Source of the DNA: Lachnospiraceae bacterium
GTDB taxonomy: Bacteria > Bacillota > Clostridia > Lachnospirales > Lachnospiraceae
Direction: 5' to 3'
Length of the DNA: 64,000 nucleotides
Assembly: GCA_910574715.1 (NCBI GenBank)
Contig: CAJTCH010000014.1
Coordinates: 29,866 to 93,865 of the forward strand
Shown here piece after piece: positions 25,771-34,356 of this stretch (within the stretch, counting starts at the first letter, position 1; every line of letters begins with the position of its first letter). A model generated the notes under the pieces. It was not told the DNA's origin and searched no databases. It saw only the letters and a program-made list of their open reading frames with translations. The translations under genes were made by a program, and so were the position numbers.

Positions 25771-26229
25771 TTACTTGGCGGCTGATTTTGCCTTGTCACG
25801 CATCCTTGCGAAGAAGCCCTTCTTCTTCTGCGGCGTCTCGAGAGGACTTCTAAGACCCTTGACTGCGGTGATATAGATTCCGCTTATGGTAGCCTTGACT
25901 TCCTTCTTGACCGGGATCAGCGGGTAAATGTCTGCGTCGCACATCAGAGTCATGATCTTAGGGCCGATCTTCGCTTTGACGACAGGAACCTTGGAACGGC
26001 GGAGATACTTGGGCGTATTCTCCAGAACGATTGGGGGAAGGCCGGCGTCTTTCAGACGGAGTTGTCCCTTATCAATGATAAGCATGGATACGGTCTGAGC
26101 TACGGCGGCTAACTGCTCCTGCTGTTCGGCCTGCTTCTTCTCGGCTCTTTTGCCAAGAAAATACAGTACAATACATGCAATGATCAAAACAATCAGTATG
26201 ACAAGCATTACGATGGTAAACGTACTCAT
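25771..26229 (-). CDS. Single-pass membrane protein of unknown function
   Basis: The protein has 152 aa. I do not recognise a named family. Residues 4-26 (TIVMLVILIVLIIACIVLYF) are one strong N-terminal membrane helix with little before it, followed by a charged Gln/Glu/Lys stretch (about 28-45). Residues 45-125 look like a small beta-rich domain rich in Val, Ile and Lys, with paired Pro (VVKAKIGPKIMTLMCD, YPLIPVKKEVKA). The C-terminus is basic (KKKGFFARMRDKAKSAAK). The frame is open to 26295, but the ATG at 26229 follows TAGGAGG and gives the clean N-in helix. It forms a single-gene unit with its own promoter and terminator. Confidence 0.7.
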   Translation of the reverse strand: MSTFTIVMLVILIVLIIACIVLYFLGKRAEKKQAEQQEQLAAVAQTVSMLIIDKGQLRLKDAGLPPIVLENTPKYLRRSKVPVVKAKIGPKIMTLMCDADIYPLIPVKKEVKATISGIYITAVKGLRSPLETPQKKKGFFARMRDKAKSAAK

Positions 26230-26266
26230 GAGTGAACCTCCTAAAATCTTGCGTTTCATGAGAAAT

Positions 26267-26295
26267 ATTGTACCATTCTTTAAAGGCAAGTGCAA
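26267..26295 (-). promoter_or_regulatory. Putative promoter of the single-pass membrane protein gene
   Basis: On the minus strand TTGCAC (26295-26290) and TACAAT (26272-26267) are 17 bp apart, 38 bp before the start codon. The -35 is weak. Confidence 0.4.
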
Positions 26296-26398
26296 GAGAT
26301 TTGTGTATTACCTTATCTTTTATAAAAGGACAGCCGATAGTTAAGGTAAGGGAAGGAATTGCAGCGGCGGTTCCCAAGAGAGAAAGTGGTGGCTTATT

Positions 26399-27385
26399 AT
26401 GAAGATTTACGGAGATTATACATTTCTTCTGGACAAGTTGAATGTTCGGAATCATTCTCAGGTCCAGGTATTCCAGAATGGCACGAAGATCGTGGAATTC
26501 GCGGACCAGTTCATAGAATCCCAGAAGGCGGTATCGAAGGATAAGGTGTCGATCTCGAAAGAGGGGATGGATTTCCTGCGCGATCATTTACCGGATGATA
26601 CGGTTATGGAGGAGGGAGCATTGCCAAAGAACGGCACGAAGCTGGTTATGGGAGACGGATTGTCCCTGATGGACGGACTGTGCAGGTCTTATATATTGAA
26701 GAGGCTTGACAATATCGGCGCCAACGGCGCCAGCAGCAATCTCTATAATGAGATGTCGGCCCGTTACGAGGAAGAGATGGGGTTAAGGGACGGAAGGGAA
26801 GTGAGGGATCATGCCGAGAGTCTGGCGCGCACCCATCTGGCGATGCAGGAGAAGATCAGGGAAGGCTATGCGAATGGCACGAGAGAGGTCTGGGTGTTAG
26901 ACCAGAGCACGGGAGAGGATTTCAACGGTGTGGAGTTTGAGATCGAGGGCCGCGCTGTGCGTTACCGCAAGCTTACGATGGAGGAAGAGCTTGACAGCAT
27001 GGAGAAGGCGTTCGGCCTTCTGAAGGAAGACGTTGCCGTGCAGCTTGCCAAGGAGAATGCTCAGAAGACTTACTGTTTTGAGGAGGGAGCCGACAAGAAG
27101 GAAGATAAAGAGGCCTGGTCGGCTGAGGATGCGTTCTGGAAGACGGCGAAGGTGACCGACGAGATGCTAGATGAACTGGAGCGGTTGATTGCCGAGATCG
27201 AAGAACTGCTTAAGGGGGAGGCCGAGAAGCCGGAGGATATAGGCGCCAGGCTTACGCAGGAGCTTGCGGCTCACGGCGCGCAGATCGTGGCGGACGGCCA
27301 GAGACAGGCGCAATGTGCGAACTATCGGAAGATGAGCAAGCTTACGATGGATGCACAGTCGCTCCTGGGATATATCAAGGCGTGA
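26399..27385 (+). CDS. Conserved-looking cytosolic protein of unknown function
   Basis: The protein has 328 aa. No family is recognised. It has no signal peptide or membrane helix. The N-terminal part contains KDKVSISKEGMDFLRDHL (about 46-63), a pattern also seen near the start of FlgM and some hook-associated proteins, but the rest does not look flagellar and no flagellar gene is near. The middle and end are helical and very acidic, with a likely coiled coil at about 245-290 (DEMLDELERLIAEIEELL). GTGGTGG lies before the ATG at 26399. It stands alone between the membrane protein gene and cls, followed by a perfect inverted repeat. Confidence 0.6.
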   Translation: MKIYGDYTFLLDKLNVRNHSQVQVFQNGTKIVEFADQFIESQKAVSKDKVSISKEGMDFLRDHLPDDTVMEEGALPKNGTKLVMGDGLSLMDGLCRSYILKRLDNIGANGASSNLYNEMSARYEEEMGLRDGREVRDHAESLARTHLAMQEKIREGYANGTREVWVLDQSTGEDFNGVEFEIEGRAVRYRKLTMEEELDSMEKAFGLLKEDVAVQLAKENAQKTYCFEEGADKKEDKEAWSAEDAFWKTAKVTDEMLDELERLIAEIEELLKGEAEKPEDIGARLTQELAAHGAQIVADGQRQAQCANYRKMSKLTMDAQSLLGYIKA

Positions 27386-27391
27386 CGCAGC

Positions 27392-27432
27392 GCTCCATCC
27401 GATCAGAGGTTCAATTTCCGGCCGGATGGAGC
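27392..27432. repeat. Perfect 10-bp inverted repeat between the unknown gene and cls
   Basis: GCTCCATCCG (27392-27401) and CGGATGGAGC (27423-27432) can pair around a 21-base loop. No T-run follows, so termination is uncertain. Confidence 0.45.
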
Positions 27433-27456
27433 AGTAGTATAGACAGGAGGAAGTGA

Positions 27457-28932
27457 ATGCTGGAGATCATAGGGGAAGGCGCCGTCGAAGGATACCGATG
27501 GATGCTTGACCATCTCTTTTTGATCAATATTGTATTTTCATTGCTGATCATCTTTTTTCAGCGGAGGAATCCCACGACAGTATGGGCGTGGCTTCTTCTG
27601 CTGTATTTTATTCCGGGGCTTGGATTCATCCTCTATCTGATCCTTGGACAGAATTTCCGCAAGGACAGGATGTTCAAGATGAAGGAGATCGAGGGTGAGA
27701 TCAAGTATGCCGTCCGCAGACAGGAGGAATCCATATACCGGAAGAAATTAAGGCTCCGCGATCCGGAGCTTGAGCGTTTCAAGCGGCTGATCCTGTATAA
27801 TCTCAACGAAGGAGAAGCGGTGCTGACGGACAACAATGATATCCGGATATTTACCGACGGAAGAGAGAAGTTCCAGACACTTCTCTCAGAGATGGACCAT
27901 GCAAGGAATTATATCCATGTGCAGTATTATATTATAAGAAATGACGAACTCTGGAAGGAGATTGAAGAGGTCCTGGCGCGTAAAGCGCGGCAGGGCGTGG
28001 AGATCCGTGTCCTGTTCGACAGCATGGGCTGCAGAAGCATGCGCCGTTCTGACTGGGCGAGGATGGAGAAAGCGGGGATCAAGGTTGCCGAGTTCTTCCC
28101 GGCGCTTCTGGGGAAGCTGCAGCTGCGTGTGAATTACCGCAATCACAGGAAGATCGTGGTGATAGACGGAAGGATCGGATTCGTCGGAGGCTTCAATGTG
28201 GGGCGGGAATATCTGGGTAAGAACAAGAAGTTCGGGTACTGGAGAGATACGCATATCTGCATCGAAGGTTCCGCGGTCACTTCACTGGCAGTCCGGTTCG
28301 TGTTGGATTGGAATTATGCGGCAAGGGAGAATCTGTTCCTGGAGGACCGGCTTTTTGAGATCCCGACCTATGTGCGGGGCGGAAGGGATCCGGTTCAGAT
28401 CATCTCCAGCGGTCCGGATTCCAGCAGCCAGGAGATCCGCGACAATTATCTGCGGCTGATCCATATGGCGAGGAAGAACATTTACATCCAGACGCCGTAT
28501 TTCATACCGGATGATGATATCAGGGATGCGCTGGTGATCGCTGCGAAGTCGGGGATCGATGTGCGGATCATGATCCCGTGCAAGCCGGACCATCCCTTCG
28601 TATATTGGGCGACCTATTCTTATATCGGGGAGATGATCGAAGCCGGGGCGAGATGTTATACCTATGATAACGGGTTCCTCCATGCGAAATGCATGTGTGT
28701 AGACGGTCTGGTCACCTGCGTGGGGACGGCCAATATGGATATCCGAAGCTTCAGCCTGAATTTTGAAGTCAATGCGGTGGTATACAGCGCGAGGACTACG
28801 GAGAAGCTGATGGAAGCGTTTGAGAATGATATCACCAGGAGTACCTTGGTGACCCGGAAGAAATACGAACAGCGGGATCTTACGGTGCGCATAAAGGAGC
28901 AGTTCTGCAGGCTGCTGTCGCCGGTGCTCTAA
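27457..28932 (+). CDS. cls: Cardiolipin synthase
   Basis: Cls joins two phosphatidylglycerol molecules into cardiolipin at the membrane. The protein has 491 aa. Two membrane helices lie at about 20-62 (LFLINIVFSLLIIFF and WAWLLLLYFIPGLGFILYL). The two phospholipase-D HKD motifs are HRKIVVIDGRIGFVGGFN (near 230) and HAKCMCVDGLVTCVGTAN (near 409), both complete. The SD AGGAGGAAG precedes the ATG. It is probably a single-gene unit. Confidence 0.96.
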   Translation: MLEIIGEGAVEGYRWMLDHLFLINIVFSLLIIFFQRRNPTTVWAWLLLLYFIPGLGFILYLILGQNFRKDRMFKMKEIEGEIKYAVRRQEESIYRKKLRLRDPELERFKRLILYNLNEGEAVLTDNNDIRIFTDGREKFQTLLSEMDHARNYIHVQYYIIRNDELWKEIEEVLARKARQGVEIRVLFDSMGCRSMRRSDWARMEKAGIKVAEFFPALLGKLQLRVNYRNHRKIVVIDGRIGFVGGFNVGREYLGKNKKFGYWRDTHICIEGSAVTSLAVRFVLDWNYAARENLFLEDRLFEIPTYVRGGRDPVQIISSGPDSSSQEIRDNYLRLIHMARKNIYIQTPYFIPDDDIRDALVIAAKSGIDVRIMIPCKPDHPFVYWATYSYIGEMIEAGARCYTYDNGFLHAKCMCVDGLVTCVGTANMDIRSFSLNFEVNAVVYSARTTEKLMEAFENDITRSTLVTRKKYEQRDLTVRIKEQFCRLLSPVL

Positions 28933-28962
28933 AAGAAATGGTGAAATATATGTGAAAATGCT

Positions 28963-28990
28963 TTGAAAGTTGGGGCAAATGTGGTATAAC
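28963..28990 (+). promoter_or_regulatory. Promoter upstream of the PPIase lipoprotein gene
   Basis: TTGAAA (28963-28968) and TATAAC (28985-28990) each match the sigma-A consensus at five of six bases, spaced 16 bp, about 50 bp before the start codon. Confidence 0.55.
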
Positions 28991-29039
28991 ATAATAGGAT
29001 GAAAACGATATTTATAGTATGATTTAGATGAGGTGTAGT

Positions 29040-30095
29040 ATGAAGAAAAGAATTGCAGTATTATTAACAGGTGTGGCTGCGGCTTCCGTGATGTTGGCGG
29101 GATGTTCCGGCAGCAAGGGGTTGGAGACGGATGAGATGACGATCTCTGTTTATAAAGGAGTTGAGATTAACGAAGTGGCGAAGCCGGGTGAGGTTACGGA
29201 TGAGGATGTGGAGAATGCGATTCAGGCGACCCTCCAGACGAATGCGACCCCGGAAGAGATCACGGACCGTGCGGTAGAGTCAGGAGACACGGCGACGATC
29301 GATTTCACAGGTAAGATCAACGGAGAGGAATTCGACGGCGGAAGTTCTACGGATTATCCGCTGGTGATCGGTTCAGGTACATTTATCGAGGGTTTTGAAG
29401 ACAGCGTGGTCGGACATAATATCGGAGATGCATATGACTGGCAGGGGAAGTTCCCGGACGATTACAATAATGCAGAATATGCGGGTAAGGATGTTGTATT
29501 TTCTATCACGGTCAAGGGTATATCCAAGCAGTCCATTCCGGAACTTACAGACGAGTTTGTGAAGAGCGTGTCCAGTGAGTCCAAGAATGTGAAGGAGTAT
29601 AAGGAAGAGGTCAAGAAGCGTCTGGAATCGGATAACAAGAAGAACTATGAAGACGGTATCAGCCAGTCTGTATGGCAGAAGGTTCTTGATAACACGGAGA
29701 TCAAGAAGTATCCAGAGAAAGAGGTGAAGAAGGTCTCCGACGCTCTGGTAGAGCAGTATAAGACGACGGCAGAGTATTACCAGCAGGATTATGAGACATT
29801 TATCCAGGATCAGATGGGATACAGCGTGGAAGAGTTCGAGAAGCAGGTGGATGATGCTGCTAAGGCAAGCATCAAACAGACTATGGTGACAGAGGCGATC
29901 GCGGACAAAGAGAAGATCAAGATGAGCGACGACGAATACAAAGAGCAGCTCAAGAAGATTGCCGAGAGCTTTGGTTACGAGGATGTAGATGCGCTGAAGG
30001 ATTCTGCAGAGGAAGATGATCTGAAGGATATGGTGCTTAACAATTTGGTGAGAGAGTGGCTGACTGAGAATTGTGTTCAGGTGAAGGCTGAGTAA
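29040..30095 (+). CDS. Trigger factor-like peptidyl-prolyl isomerase lipoprotein
   Basis: The protein has 351 aa. A lipoprotein signal ends in the lipobox LAGC near residue 22, so it should fold secreted proteins on the outer face of the membrane. Residues 70-155 match an FKBP/trigger-factor PPIase domain (GDTATIDFTGKINGEEFDGG, then FIEGFEDSVVGHNIGD). The remaining two thirds is helical and very rich in Lys and Glu, like the SurA-like trigger factor C-terminal arms. It lacks the ribosome-binding N-terminus of true trigger factor. The ATG at 29040 with GAGGTG is preferred over 29028, which has no SD. Confidence 0.88.
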   Translation: MKKRIAVLLTGVAAASVMLAGCSGSKGLETDEMTISVYKGVEINEVAKPGEVTDEDVENAIQATLQTNATPEEITDRAVESGDTATIDFTGKINGEEFDGGSSTDYPLVIGSGTFIEGFEDSVVGHNIGDAYDWQGKFPDDYNNAEYAGKDVVFSITVKGISKQSIPELTDEFVKSVSSESKNVKEYKEEVKKRLESDNKKNYEDGISQSVWQKVLDNTEIKKYPEKEVKKVSDALVEQYKTTAEYYQQDYETFIQDQMGYSVEEFEKQVDDAAKASIKQTMVTEAIADKEKIKMSDDEYKEQLKKIAESFGYEDVDALKDSAEEDDLKDMVLNNLVREWLTENCVQVKAE

Positions 30096-30100
30096 GATAA

Positions 30101-30127
30101 CGGGGCGGGATACCGCCTCGTTTTTTT
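30101..30127 (+). terminator. Intrinsic terminator after the PPIase lipoprotein gene
   Basis: CGGGGCGG and CCGCCTCG form an 8-bp stem with one G-T pair and a GATA loop, followed by seven Ts. Confidence 0.9.
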
Positions 30128-30242
30128 CTGGAAAGACTTCCCAGTTGATAATCTTTTATGAATATGGGCATAACAATTGCCTGGAGAGTAAAAAAATGTT
30201 AAAATCTAAAGTTAAGAGAAGAATGCGAGGAGACTGGGGAAT

Positions 30243-30986
30243 ATGATTTATGTAACCGGAGATTGTCATGGGGACTACCGGCGGTTTGGCACAGGAATAT
30301 TCCCGGAGCAGAAAGGTATGGGCAAGGACGATTATGTCATCATTTGTGGGGATTTTGGCTATTGGGATGAATCGCGGGAGCAGAAGTATTGGCTGAAATG
30401 GCTGGACAGCAAGCCCTTCACAACTCTCTGGGTAGATGGGAATCATGAGAATTATGATTTGTTAAAAAAACAGAAAGTATCACAGTGGTGCGGCGGGAAG
30501 GTGCAGTATATCATGCCGTCGGTCATTCATCTGATGCGGGGACAGATCTATGAACTGAGCGGACTTAAGATATTTACCTTTGGCGGCGCGAAGAGCCATG
30601 ATATATCAGGAGGGATCCTGGAGGCTGGAGATCCAAGGCTTCGGGAGAAGAGGAAGAAGCTGGATAAGAAGAAGGAACTGTACAGGATCAACCATGTAAG
30701 CTGGTGGAAGGAAGAGATGCCTACGGAGGATGAATTGGCGGAGGGGCTCCGCAATCTGATCAGGAATGATTGGGAGGTGGATTTTATCTTTTCGCATTGC
30801 TGCGCGACCAGTACGCAGGAGAGGATAGCGGACGGAACCTATCAGCCGGACATCCTGACCAGATATTTTGATAAGATCAAGGAGATGTGCCGGTATAAGA
30901 AGTGGTTTTTCGGGCATTACCATGATAACCGAAGCGTGAACAACAAGGAGATCCTTCTGTATGAGCAGATCATACGGATTCATTAG
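30243..30986 (+). CDS. Calcineurin-like metallophosphoesterase
   Basis: The protein has 247 aa and carries the full set of metallophosphatase motifs: GDCHGD (residues 6-11), GDFGYWD (near 37), GNHENYD (near 68), FSHCCATS (near 183) and FFGHYHDN (near 223). These bind two metals and hydrolyse phosphomono- or diesters. It has no signal peptide, so it acts in the cytosol. The substrate is unknown; protein phosphatase and nucleotide phosphatase are both possible. AGGAGACTGGGGA precedes the ATG. It is a single gene between two clear boundaries. Confidence 0.85.
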   Translation: MIYVTGDCHGDYRRFGTGIFPEQKGMGKDDYVIICGDFGYWDESREQKYWLKWLDSKPFTTLWVDGNHENYDLLKKQKVSQWCGGKVQYIMPSVIHLMRGQIYELSGLKIFTFGGAKSHDISGGILEAGDPRLREKRKKLDKKKELYRINHVSWWKEEMPTEDELAEGLRNLIRNDWEVDFIFSHCCATSTQERIADGTYQPDILTRYFDKIKEMCRYKKWFFGHYHDNRSVNNKEILLYEQIIRIH

Positions 30987-31072
30987 AAGAAGGGAAAGGC
31001 TTTACACCACAATCACCGATTGATATAATAAAAGTACCAAGTAAACAGCACTTTAAAAAAGGTGGTGAAGAT

Positions 31073-31255
31073 ATGACAGAAAAAGAAATGCTTCAAAAAA
31101 ATGTAGAAGAGTTTTCCCGGTTACAGAATTATATGCTGCTATCTGATAAGAATTCTGAGGCGTACAGAGTTATGAAAGACAGGTACATTGAATTAAAAAT
31201 TATTTTAACTGCTTCAGGAATTAATCTGACTGAACTTGATAAGATAAAAGAGTAA
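31073..31255 (+). CDS. Small helical protein of unknown function
   Basis: The protein has 60 aa, is charged, and is predicted to be two helices (EKEMLQKNVEEFSRLQNYML and SEAYRVMKDRYIELKIILTA). No family is recognised. A good SD, AAAGGTGGTG, sits seven bases before the ATG, which is the main support for translation. Its base composition is more AT-rich than the neighbours. It sits alone upstream of a strong hairpin and could be a small regulator or a recent arrival. Confidence 0.5.
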   Translation: MTEKEMLQKNVEEFSRLQNYMLLSDKNSEAYRVMKDRYIELKIILTASGINLTELDKIKE

Positions 31256-31277
31256 CAATTAAATGACCAAAATTAAA

Positions 31278-31316
31278 GGTGTAAAGTCCTTGTTCAGTTG
31301 TTAAGGACTTTACACC
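31278..31316 (-). terminator. Perfect 14-bp hairpin terminating aspA
   Basis: GGTGTAAAGTCCTT (31278-31291) and AAGGACTTTACACC (31303-31316) pair perfectly with an 11-base loop. Read on the minus strand it is followed by TTTAATTTT, fitting a terminator 10 bp after the aspA stop. It may also stop the plus-strand small gene. Confidence 0.75.
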
Positions 31317-31325
31317 CTAGTAATA

Positions 31326-32786
31326 TTAAAGTTTTTCTGCGTTTCTCTTCTTCAATAGTTCTTTGGCAGAGATTCCCGGCTCGGTCATATGTGTAGGCTC
31401 CAGAATCTCATCTAGCTCTTCTTCGTTCAAGATTCCTTCCTTCAAGATAAGGGAGCGGATGGATTCGCCTGTCTTCATAGCGGTCTTGGCAATCTCCGCG
31501 GCCTTCTGGTATCCGACGTGAGGGCAGATGGCGGTAATGATTCCAACGCTGTTCTCGACAAGATAACGGCAGCGGCTTTCGTTGGCGGTAATTCCGGTGA
31601 TACAGTTGTCGACGAAGGTCTGTACTGCGTAGGCCAGTGTATCGATGGACTGGAACATGCAGTAGAAGATGATCGGTTCAAATGCATTCAATTCAAGCTG
31701 TCCGGCTTCCGCAGCCATGGTGATGGTCACATCATTGCCGATGATGTTGAACGCTACCTGGTTTACAACCTCCGGGATGACCGGATTCACCTTACCCGGC
31801 ATGATGGAGGAACCGTTCTGCCGTGCGGGCAGGTTGATCTCTGCGAATCCGGCTCTGGGACCGGATGACATCAGACGCAGGTCGTTGGCGATCTTCGATA
31901 ATGTGACGGCACATGCTTTGATGGCTCCTGATACGGCTACGAAGGAATCAAGATTCTGTGTGGCGTCGATCAAGTCAAAGGCCTGTACCAGTTCCATACC
32001 GGATAACTCCGCAAGATTAGGAACGATCCGTCTCAGGTAAGCGGCATCTGCGTTGATTCCGGTTCCGACTGCGGTACCGCCCATATTCAGAGTACACATC
32101 TCTTCCATGGCCTTGTCCATACGGCGGATATCTCTCATGATCGCGACGGAATACGCGCGGAATTCCTGCCCCAGACGAATCGGTACGGCGTCCTGCATCT
32201 GGGTGCGTCCCATCTTGATCACATGGTCGAATTCCTCGGCCTTGGCAACCAATGCTTTATGCAGGCGGAGCAGCTCTTCCTTAAGATTCTTAAGGAGGCG
32301 CAGGGAGGTCATCTTCCCGGCCGTAGGGATAACGTCGTTGGTGGATTGGCCGCAGTTTACATGGTCGTTGGGGTTGACGATGGAGTAATCCCCCTTCTTG
32401 CCGCCTAAGATCTCTATAGCGCGGTTGGCGATCACTTCGTTGGCGTTCATGTTAATAGAGGTTCCGGCGCCGCCCTGTATCGGGTCCACGATGAAGTCCT
32501 TGTGCATCTTCCCTTCTAAGATCTCGTCGCAGGCCTTAGCGATGGCGTCGGCGATCTTCCGGTCAAGAATACCCACTTCGCAGTTTGTGACCGCGCATGC
32601 TTTCTTGATATATGCCAGGCTGTTGATGATCTCCGGGTGCATGTTCAGCCCTGTGATACGGAAGTTCTCGGCGGCTCTTAAGGACTGTACACCATAGTAA
32701 ACGCTTCCGGGTACGGCCTTTGCTCCGATAGAGTCTTCTTCTGTACGGTAATCCTTCTCTTCTGTGATCATGTTATCTGTATTCAT
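31326..32786 (-). CDS. aspA: Aspartate ammonia-lyase
   Basis: AspA converts aspartate to fumarate and ammonia. The protein has 486 aa. The fumarase/aspartase signature GSSIMPGKVNPVIPE (near 330) holds the catalytic Ser loop, and the substrate-binding stretches GGAGTSINMNANEVI and NDHVNCGQSTNDVIP are typical. The C-terminus ends in MTEPGISAKELL. AAAGGA precedes the ATG. It lies 64 bp after the malic enzyme gene, also on the minus strand. Together the pair would feed aspartate carbon through fumarate and malate to pyruvate, given a fumarase elsewhere. Confidence 0.95.
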   Translation of the reverse strand: MNTDNMITEEKDYRTEEDSIGAKAVPGSVYYGVQSLRAAENFRITGLNMHPEIINSLAYIKKACAVTNCEVGILDRKIADAIAKACDEILEGKMHKDFIVDPIQGGAGTSINMNANEVIANRAIEILGGKKGDYSIVNPNDHVNCGQSTNDVIPTAGKMTSLRLLKNLKEELLRLHKALVAKAEEFDHVIKMGRTQMQDAVPIRLGQEFRAYSVAIMRDIRRMDKAMEEMCTLNMGGTAVGTGINADAAYLRRIVPNLAELSGMELVQAFDLIDATQNLDSFVAVSGAIKACAVTLSKIANDLRLMSSGPRAGFAEINLPARQNGSSIMPGKVNPVIPEVVNQVAFNIIGNDVTITMAAEAGQLELNAFEPIIFYCMFQSIDTLAYAVQTFVDNCITGITANESRCRYLVENSVGIITAICPHVGYQKAAEIAKTAMKTGESIRSLILKEGILNEEELDEILEPTHMTEPGISAKELLKKRNAEKL

Positions 32787-32850
32787 TATTTTTCGTCCTT
32801 TCTGTTGGTATCTGTTATTGCATGGTTTTGAGAGCTGCAGAATATATGCG

Positions 32851-34023
32851 TCAGATCCTTGCCGCGCCGGTTCTTCTTGCGGCCTTGGCCACTGCTGCGG
32901 CTACGGCGTCCTTGATCCTTGGATCGAAGGGCTGCGGCAGGATATATTCTGCGTTCAGTTCATCCGGTGACACCAGGTCCGCGATCGCATGCGCTGCGGC
33001 TACCTTCATCTCGTCGTTGATCTCAGAAGCCCGTACATCCAAAGCGCCTCTGAACAGCGCCGGGAAGCAAAGCACGTTGTTGACCTGGTTCGGGTAGTCG
33101 GAACGCCCGGTAGATATTACGGCTGCGCCGGCTGCCTTGGCTTCCTCCGGGAAGATCTCCGGGGTAGGATTGGCGCAGGCGAAGATAATGGGATCCTTGG
33201 CCATGGTCTTTACCATATCGGCAGTCAGTGTTTTAGGAGCGGATACGCCGATAAATACGTCGGCGTCCTTGATTACCTCAGCAAGAGTTCCCTTCTGGCG
33301 GGCGCTGTTGGTAATTTTAGCCATTTCCTTCTTAATATCATTCAGACCCTCGCGTCCTTCGTAGATAGCGCCTTGACGGTCTGTCATGATCACGTTCTTA
33401 AGCCCCATAGACATCAGAAGCTTGATGATGGCGATTCCGGCGGCTCCGGCGCCTGAAGTGACGATCTTGACCTCATTGAGATTCTTGCCGACTACCTTCA
33501 GGGCGTTGAGAAGTCCGGCCAGGGTGATTACCGCGGTTCCGTGCTGGTCGTCGTGGAAGATCGGGATATCGCAGCATTTCTTCAGCTTTTCTTCGATCTC
33601 GAAGCAGCGCGGCGCGGAGATATCTTCAAGGTTGATGCCTCCGAAGCTTCCGGCCAGAAGACTCACAGTCTTGACAATATCGTCGACATCCTTGCTGCGT
33701 ACACATAATGGGATCGCGTCAACATCGCCGAATGCCTTGAACAGGACACATTTGCCTTCCATTACAGGCATTCCGGCTTCCGGTCCTATATCTCCTAATC
33801 CAAGGATCGCGGTTCCGTCGGTTACGACGGCTACGGTATTCCATCTGCGGGTGAGATCGAAGCTTTTGTCGGGATTTTTCTGGATCTCCAGACAAGGCTC
33901 TGCAACTCCGGGCGTGTAGGCAAGGCTTAGAGCTTCCTTGGAATCTACGGCAGCTCTTGCAGTGACTTCGATCTTCCCTTTCAGGTTATAATGCATTTTC
34001 AATGATTCTTCAGCATAGTTCAT
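32851..34023 (-). CDS. Malic enzyme (NAD(P)-dependent, short form)
   Basis: This enzyme decarboxylates malate to pyruvate with reduction of NAD or NADP. The protein has 390 aa, the size of short bacterial malic enzymes without a phosphotransacetylase-like tail. Visible blocks are LAYTPGVAEPCLEI (N-terminal Tyr), AFGDVDAIPLCV, the catalytic-metal segment IFHDDQHGTAVITL and the Rossmann loop TSGAGAAGIAIIKLL (near 190). The cofactor cannot be read with certainty. The gene is divergent from a LysR gene across a 333-bp gap and upstream of aspA, so it is probably under that regulator. Confidence 0.93.
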   Translation of the reverse strand: MNYAEESLKMHYNLKGKIEVTARAAVDSKEALSLAYTPGVAEPCLEIQKNPDKSFDLTRRWNTVAVVTDGTAILGLGDIGPEAGMPVMEGKCVLFKAFGDVDAIPLCVRSKDVDDIVKTVSLLAGSFGGINLEDISAPRCFEIEEKLKKCCDIPIFHDDQHGTAVITLAGLLNALKVVGKNLNEVKIVTSGAGAAGIAIIKLLMSMGLKNVIMTDRQGAIYEGREGLNDIKKEMAKITNSARQKGTLAEVIKDADVFIGVSAPKTLTADMVKTMAKDPIIFACANPTPEIFPEEAKAAGAAVISTGRSDYPNQVNNVLCFPALFRGALDVRASEINDEMKVAAAHAIADLVSPDELNAEYILPQPFDPRIKDAVAAAVAKAARRTGAARI

Positions 34024-34124
34024 AATTTGTCCTCCATGCTATCTTGCTGTTTTCAGGTTATATTATTTTTGACTGGTTTATTCTGACTTATGATTTTATT
34101 ATAGGAATTCAGGACATAAAAATC

Positions 34125-34242
34125 AAATACTTATAATTATATATTTGTTATAAGTAAATACTTATGATATGTGGAAAATATTGCAAAAAAACTATAGTCT
34201 GCTGTGTAAGTAAAAGAAATGCTTATAAAGAAATGCTTATAT
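34125..34242. promoter_or_regulatory. Four copies of a 12-bp AAATRCTTATRW box between malic enzyme and lysR genes
   Basis: Direct copies lie at 34125-34136, 34156-34167, 34217-34228 and 34231-34242. The second forms part of a perfect inverted repeat ATAAGT-AAAT-ACTTAT (34150-34165). The 333-bp gap is otherwise AT-rich. The position between a LysR gene and its likely target suggests regulator binding sites. LysR sites usually follow T-N11-A with some dyad, and the ATAAGT/ACTTAT dyad fits loosely. Confidence 0.5.
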
Positions 34243-34283
34243 ATGTTATATAATATCAGAGTCAAAAGGTTATGTACATATAC

Positions 34284-34312
34284 TTGCATTAGATGGCAAA
34301 GTGGGATATTAT
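34284..34312 (+). promoter_or_regulatory. Putative lysR promoter
   Basis: TTGCAT (34284-34289) and TATTAT (34307-34312) are 17 bp apart, 45 bp before the lysR start. The -35 is poor, the -10 good. Confidence 0.4.
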
Positions 34313-34356
34313 AAATTAAAAAACCGGATGATCTGCCGTGAATATGAGGTAAGAAG

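Noticed and set aside
28282..28992. Open frame of 236 codons antisense to cls
   Set aside because: Shadow of the second HKD half of cardiolipin synthase.
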